A stretch of DNA of 8,870 nt from Lachnospiraceae bacterium (GTDB taxonomy: Bacteria > Bacillota > Clostridia > Lachnospirales > Lachnospiraceae): positions 1 through 8,870 of the forward strand of contig CAAFNG010000014.1 of the NCBI GenBank assembly GCA_900764225.1, read 5' to 3'. Below are positions 6,532 to 8,870 of the stretch, piece after piece (within the stretch, counting starts at the first letter, position 1; the number at the start of each line of letters is the position of its first letter). The notes under the pieces are model-generated. The model worked only from the letters and a program-made list of their open reading frames with translations, searched no databases and had not been told where the DNA came from. A program made the translations under genes and the position numbers.

Positions 6532-6560
6532 TTGCAAAAAAACTCGAAATTTGTTATACT
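6532..6560 (+). promoter_or_regulatory. Sigma-A type promoter of the OPT transporter gene
   Basis: A -35 TTGCAA (6532-6537) is followed by exactly 17 bp and a -10 TATACT (6555-6560). Transcription would start near 6567, giving a leader of about 34 nt that holds the AGGGAGAGGA ribosome site (6588-6597) just before the ATG at 6601. Confidence 0.8.
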
Positions 6561-6600
6561 AAAAAGCGTTACTAATTTACTAAATAAAGGGAGAGGAAAT

Positions 6601-8499
6601 ATGAACAAAAACACAGAGTTCAAACCTTACATTCCTGCGGAGAAAGTCACTCCGGAGCTCACAGTGACATCTGTGATCATGGGATGTATCCTTGCTGTCA
6701 TCTTTGGTGCTGCCAATGCTTATCTTGGCCTCCGTGTAGGTATGACAGTATCTGCCTCCATTCCGGCGGCAGTTATCTCCATGGGTGTTATCCGCGTGAT
6801 TCTTCGCAGGAACTCCATTCTGGAGAGTAATATGGTCCAGACCATCGGTTCAGCCGGTGAGTCTCTTGCTGCAGGTGCTATCTTCACCATGCCTGCACTG
6901 TTCCTCTGGGCAGAGGAAGGACTTACAAGCAAGCCAGGCATTGTTGAGATCACTCTGATCGCACTTTGCGGTGGTATCCTTGGTGTACTTTTTATGGTGC
7001 CCCTTCGTAATGCCCTCATCGTTAAGGAGCATGCAACTCTTCTCTATCCGGAAGGAACTGCCTGTGCAGACGTTCTTCTTGCAGGTGAGGAAGGAGGAGC
7101 CAATGCTTCTACAGTATTCTCCGGTATGGGACTTGCTGCTATCTTCAAATTTGTTGTTGATGGACTGAAGCTTCTTCCGGCAGATGTTTCAGCAGCATTT
7201 AAATCCTTCAAGGGCGAGATCGGTATGGAGGTTTATCCTGCACTTCTCGGTGTTGGTTATATCGTAGGACCGAAGATCGCATCATACATGTTTACAGGTT
7301 CTCTTATTGGCTGGATGGTCATCATCCCGCTGATCTGCCTGTTCGGACCTGACACATGGATGTACCCGGCAGCAGAGGGAACAACAATTGCCCAGCTTTA
7401 CGCAAACGGCGGAGCATCTGCAATCTGGTCTACTTATGTTAAATATATCGGTGCAGGAGCCATCGCAACAGGTGGTATCATTTCCCTGATCAAATCCCTG
7501 CCGCTGATCGTGACAACCTTCCGCGACTCCATGAAGAGCATGAAGGGAAGTAAGAACACAAGCACAGAGAGAACCGCACAGGATCTTCCGATGCAGTTCA
7601 TCCTTCTTGGTATTGTTGCCATGGTATTTATCATCTGGATCGTTCCGGCAATCCCGGTAACTCTTCTTGGTGCAGTTATCATCGTAGTTTTTGGATTCTT
7701 CTTTGCAACAGTATCTTCCCGTATGGTAGGTCTTGTAGGAAGCTCCAACAACCCGGTTTCCGGTATGGCTATCGCTACTCTTCTGATCGCTACATTTGCG
7801 ATCAAGAGCTCCGGTAAAACAGGTATCGACGGAATGACAGCAGCGATCGCTGTTGGATCTGTTATCTGTATCATCGCAGCGATCGCCGGTGATACTTCTC
7901 AGGACCTTAAGACAGGATTCCTTCTTGGTGCTACACCTAAGAAGCAGCAGATGGGCGAGATGCTCGGTGTTGTTGTTTCCGGTCTTGCTATCGGCGGTGT
8001 TCTGTATCTTCTGAATGCAGCATGGGGCTATGGTACAGCAGAGATTCCTGCGCCACAGGCTCAGCTTATGAAGATGATCGTTGAGGGAATCATGGGCGGA
8101 AACCTTCCATGGGGACTTGTATTTGTAGGTGTATTCCTTGCAATCTGCCTTGAGATCCTCCGTATCCCGGTAATGCCTTTCGCAATCGGTCTTTACCTTC
8201 CAATCTACCTGAACGCAACCATCATGATCGGTGGTATCGTTCGTGGATTACTTGACCGCAGAAAAGGTGTTGACGAAAAAACCAAGACAGCTCAGGCCAC
8301 AGATGGTACTCTCTACTGTGCTGGTATGATCGCCGGCGAGGGTCTTGTTGGAATTCTTCTTGCGATCTTTGCAGTTGTCGGTATCAGTCTTGATATGTCC
8401 GGCGTTGTAAACCTTGGAAATATCGGCGGTGTTGTGCTGATGATCATCATGATCCTGTCACTGCTTAAATTCTCTATCTGGAGAAAGAAGAAAGCCTGA
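6601..8499 (+). CDS. OPT-family oligopeptide transporter
   Basis: This 632-residue integral membrane protein belongs to the bacterial branch of the OPT (oligopeptide/YSL) family, proton-coupled importers of peptides or metal-chelate substrates. Conserved blocks include FGAANAYLGLRVGMTVSASIP (35-55), NMVQTIGSAGES (77-88), LYPEGTACADVLLAGE (148-163), SSNNPVSGMA (381-390, the NPxSG motif) and GDTSQDLKTGFLLGATP (430-446). I count roughly 14-16 hydrophobic segments, starting at about 22-43 and ending at about 604-625, with a charged cytoplasmic loop at 308-330 and a basic C-terminus (WRKKKA). The length is typical. ATG 6601 is chosen because AGGGAG/AGAGGA lies 4-8 nt upstream and the hydrophobic core begins soon after. 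Farther upstream in-frame codons fall before or within the promoter. It has its own promoter, and its stop overlaps the start of the PqqD-like gene. The substrate cannot be assigned from sequence. Confidence 0.94.
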   Translation: MNKNTEFKPYIPAEKVTPELTVTSVIMGCILAVIFGAANAYLGLRVGMTVSASIPAAVISMGVIRVILRRNSILESNMVQTIGSAGESLAAGAIFTMPALFLWAEEGLTSKPGIVEITLIALCGGILGVLFMVPLRNALIVKEHATLLYPEGTACADVLLAGEEGGANASTVFSGMGLAAIFKFVVDGLKLLPADVSAAFKSFKGEIGMEVYPALLGVGYIVGPKIASYMFTGSLIGWMVIIPLICLFGPDTWMYPAAEGTTIAQLYANGGASAIWSTYVKYIGAGAIATGGIISLIKSLPLIVTTFRDSMKSMKGSKNTSTERTAQDLPMQFILLGIVAMVFIIWIVPAIPVTLLGAVIIVVFGFFFATVSSRMVGLVGSSNNPVSGMAIATLLIATFAIKSSGKTGIDGMTAAIAVGSVICIIAAIAGDTSQDLKTGFLLGATPKKQQMGEMLGVVVSGLAIGGVLYLLNAAWGYGTAEIPAPQAQLMKMIVEGIMGGNLPWGLVFVGVFLAICLEILRIPVMPFAIGLYLPIYLNATIMIGGIVRGLLDRRKGVDEKTKTAQATDGTLYCAGMIAGEGLVGILLAIFAVVGISLDMSGVVNLGNIGGVVLMIIMILSLLKFSIWRKKKA

Positions 8500-8870
8500 T
8501 GAGAAAAAACAAAAAGGATAAGAAACAGGATATCAACTATCTTGATCTGATCCCGGAAACAAACCAGTCGATCCGGTGGCACCGGGACCTGAAGCAGCGG
8601 ATCATTCTTGAGATAGAGAATAAGGGTATGTTCAATACCATCGCGCAGAAGGTTTTTGGCAAGCCAAGGTTTTCCAAGGTTCATCTTGATGAAATGGGAA
8701 CTTTTATCTGGCCTGAGATCGATGGAGCCAAAACCGTGCAGGAGCTTGCCCTGCTGGTGAAAGAGCATTTCGGAGATAAGGCAGAACCGCTTTATCCGAG
8801 AATCGTAAAATACTTTCAGATAATGGAAAGCTATGAATTTGTTCATTTTATAAATAAAAAGACAGAAAAA
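8499..8870 (+). CDS. PqqD-family protein (partial, runs off the right edge)
   Basis: The frame opens with ATG at 8499-8501, sharing one base with the transporter stop (TGATG), and stays open for 124 codons to the window end, so the C-terminus is missing. The core block HLDEMGTFIWPEIDG (62-76) followed by KTVQELALLVKEHFG (78-92) is the PqqD pattern: L-x3-G-x2-IW-x2-IDG, then T-V-x-E. PqqD folds are winged-helix peptide binders; in PQQ and other RiPP pathways they hold the leader of the precursor peptide for a modifying enzyme (RiPP recognition element). An N-terminal basic tail (RKNKKDKK) precedes YLDLIPE. At over 120 residues it is longer than classical PqqD (about 90). No strong ribosome site precedes it (GGAG at 8480 is 15 nt away), so translation probably depends on coupling to the transporter. 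No precursor peptide or radical-SAM gene is visible before the edge, so a RiPP role is not shown. Confidence 0.8.
   Translation, partial: MRKNKKDKKQDINYLDLIPETNQSIRWHRDLKQRIILEIENKGMFNTIAQKVFGKPRFSKVHLDEMGTFIWPEIDGAKTVQELALLVKEHFGDKAEPLYPRIVKYFQIMESYEFVHFINKKTEK

Noticed and set aside
8313..8846. 177-codon minus-strand open frame across the transporter-PqqD junction
   Set aside because: The + strand here encodes the OPT C-terminus and a PqqD-like protein with its conserved IW-IDG motif. The minus frame has no recognisable content.
1..8870. CRISPR array, insertion sequence, prophage or attachment site beside the tRNA genes
   Set aside because: No spaced direct repeats, transposase or integrase frame, or duplicated tRNA 3' end was found by eye.

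Overview
The window looks like chromosomal DNA from a low-to-mid GC Bacillota anaerobe of the class Clostridia, most likely a gut Lachnospiraceae. This is inference from family content (type III glutamine synthetase, bacterial OPT transporter, PqqD-like protein), strong AGGAGG-type ribosome sites, near-consensus sigma-A promoters and tRNA genes without encoded CCA. No 16S gene or other taxonomic marker is present. All genes are on the + strand, and I see no mobile element, phage gene or CRISPR array.

Layout. (1) Positions 1-286 hold a tRNA operon: a perfect TATAAT near the left edge, tRNA-Val(UAC), elongator tRNA-Met(CAU), and a long G:U-rich terminator hairpin. (2) Positions 287-3652 hold a probable two-gene operon. 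A TTGACA-17-TATCAT promoter drives a DagK/YegS-type lipid kinase, followed after 63 nt by a type III glutamine synthetase (glnN) and a GC-rich rho-independent terminator. (3) Positions 3653-6475 hold a two-gene unit: a MoxR-type AAA+ ATPase whose stop overlaps the start of a NorD/CbbO-like von Willebrand A (VWA) protein, closed by a second terminator. (4) Positions 6476-8870 hold a TTGCAA-17-TATACT promoter, an OPT-family transporter and, overlapping its stop codon, the start of a PqqD-family protein that runs off the right edge.

How the genes work together. The lipid kinase (phospholipid turnover) and GlnN (ammonium assimilation) are co-directional and probably co-transcribed, but have no obvious biochemical link. 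The MoxR/VWA pair resembles NorQ-NorD, CbbQ-CbbO and RavA-ViaA, in which an ATPase ring and a metal-binding VWA adaptor activate or remodel a client metalloenzyme. No client is encoded beside it here, and its ATPase has an unusual Walker A motif. The OPT transporter probably imports peptides or metal-peptide chelates. Its translational coupling to a PqqD/RRE-like peptide-binding protein, and a CodY-box-like palindrome upstream of its promoter, are the other points worth following up.
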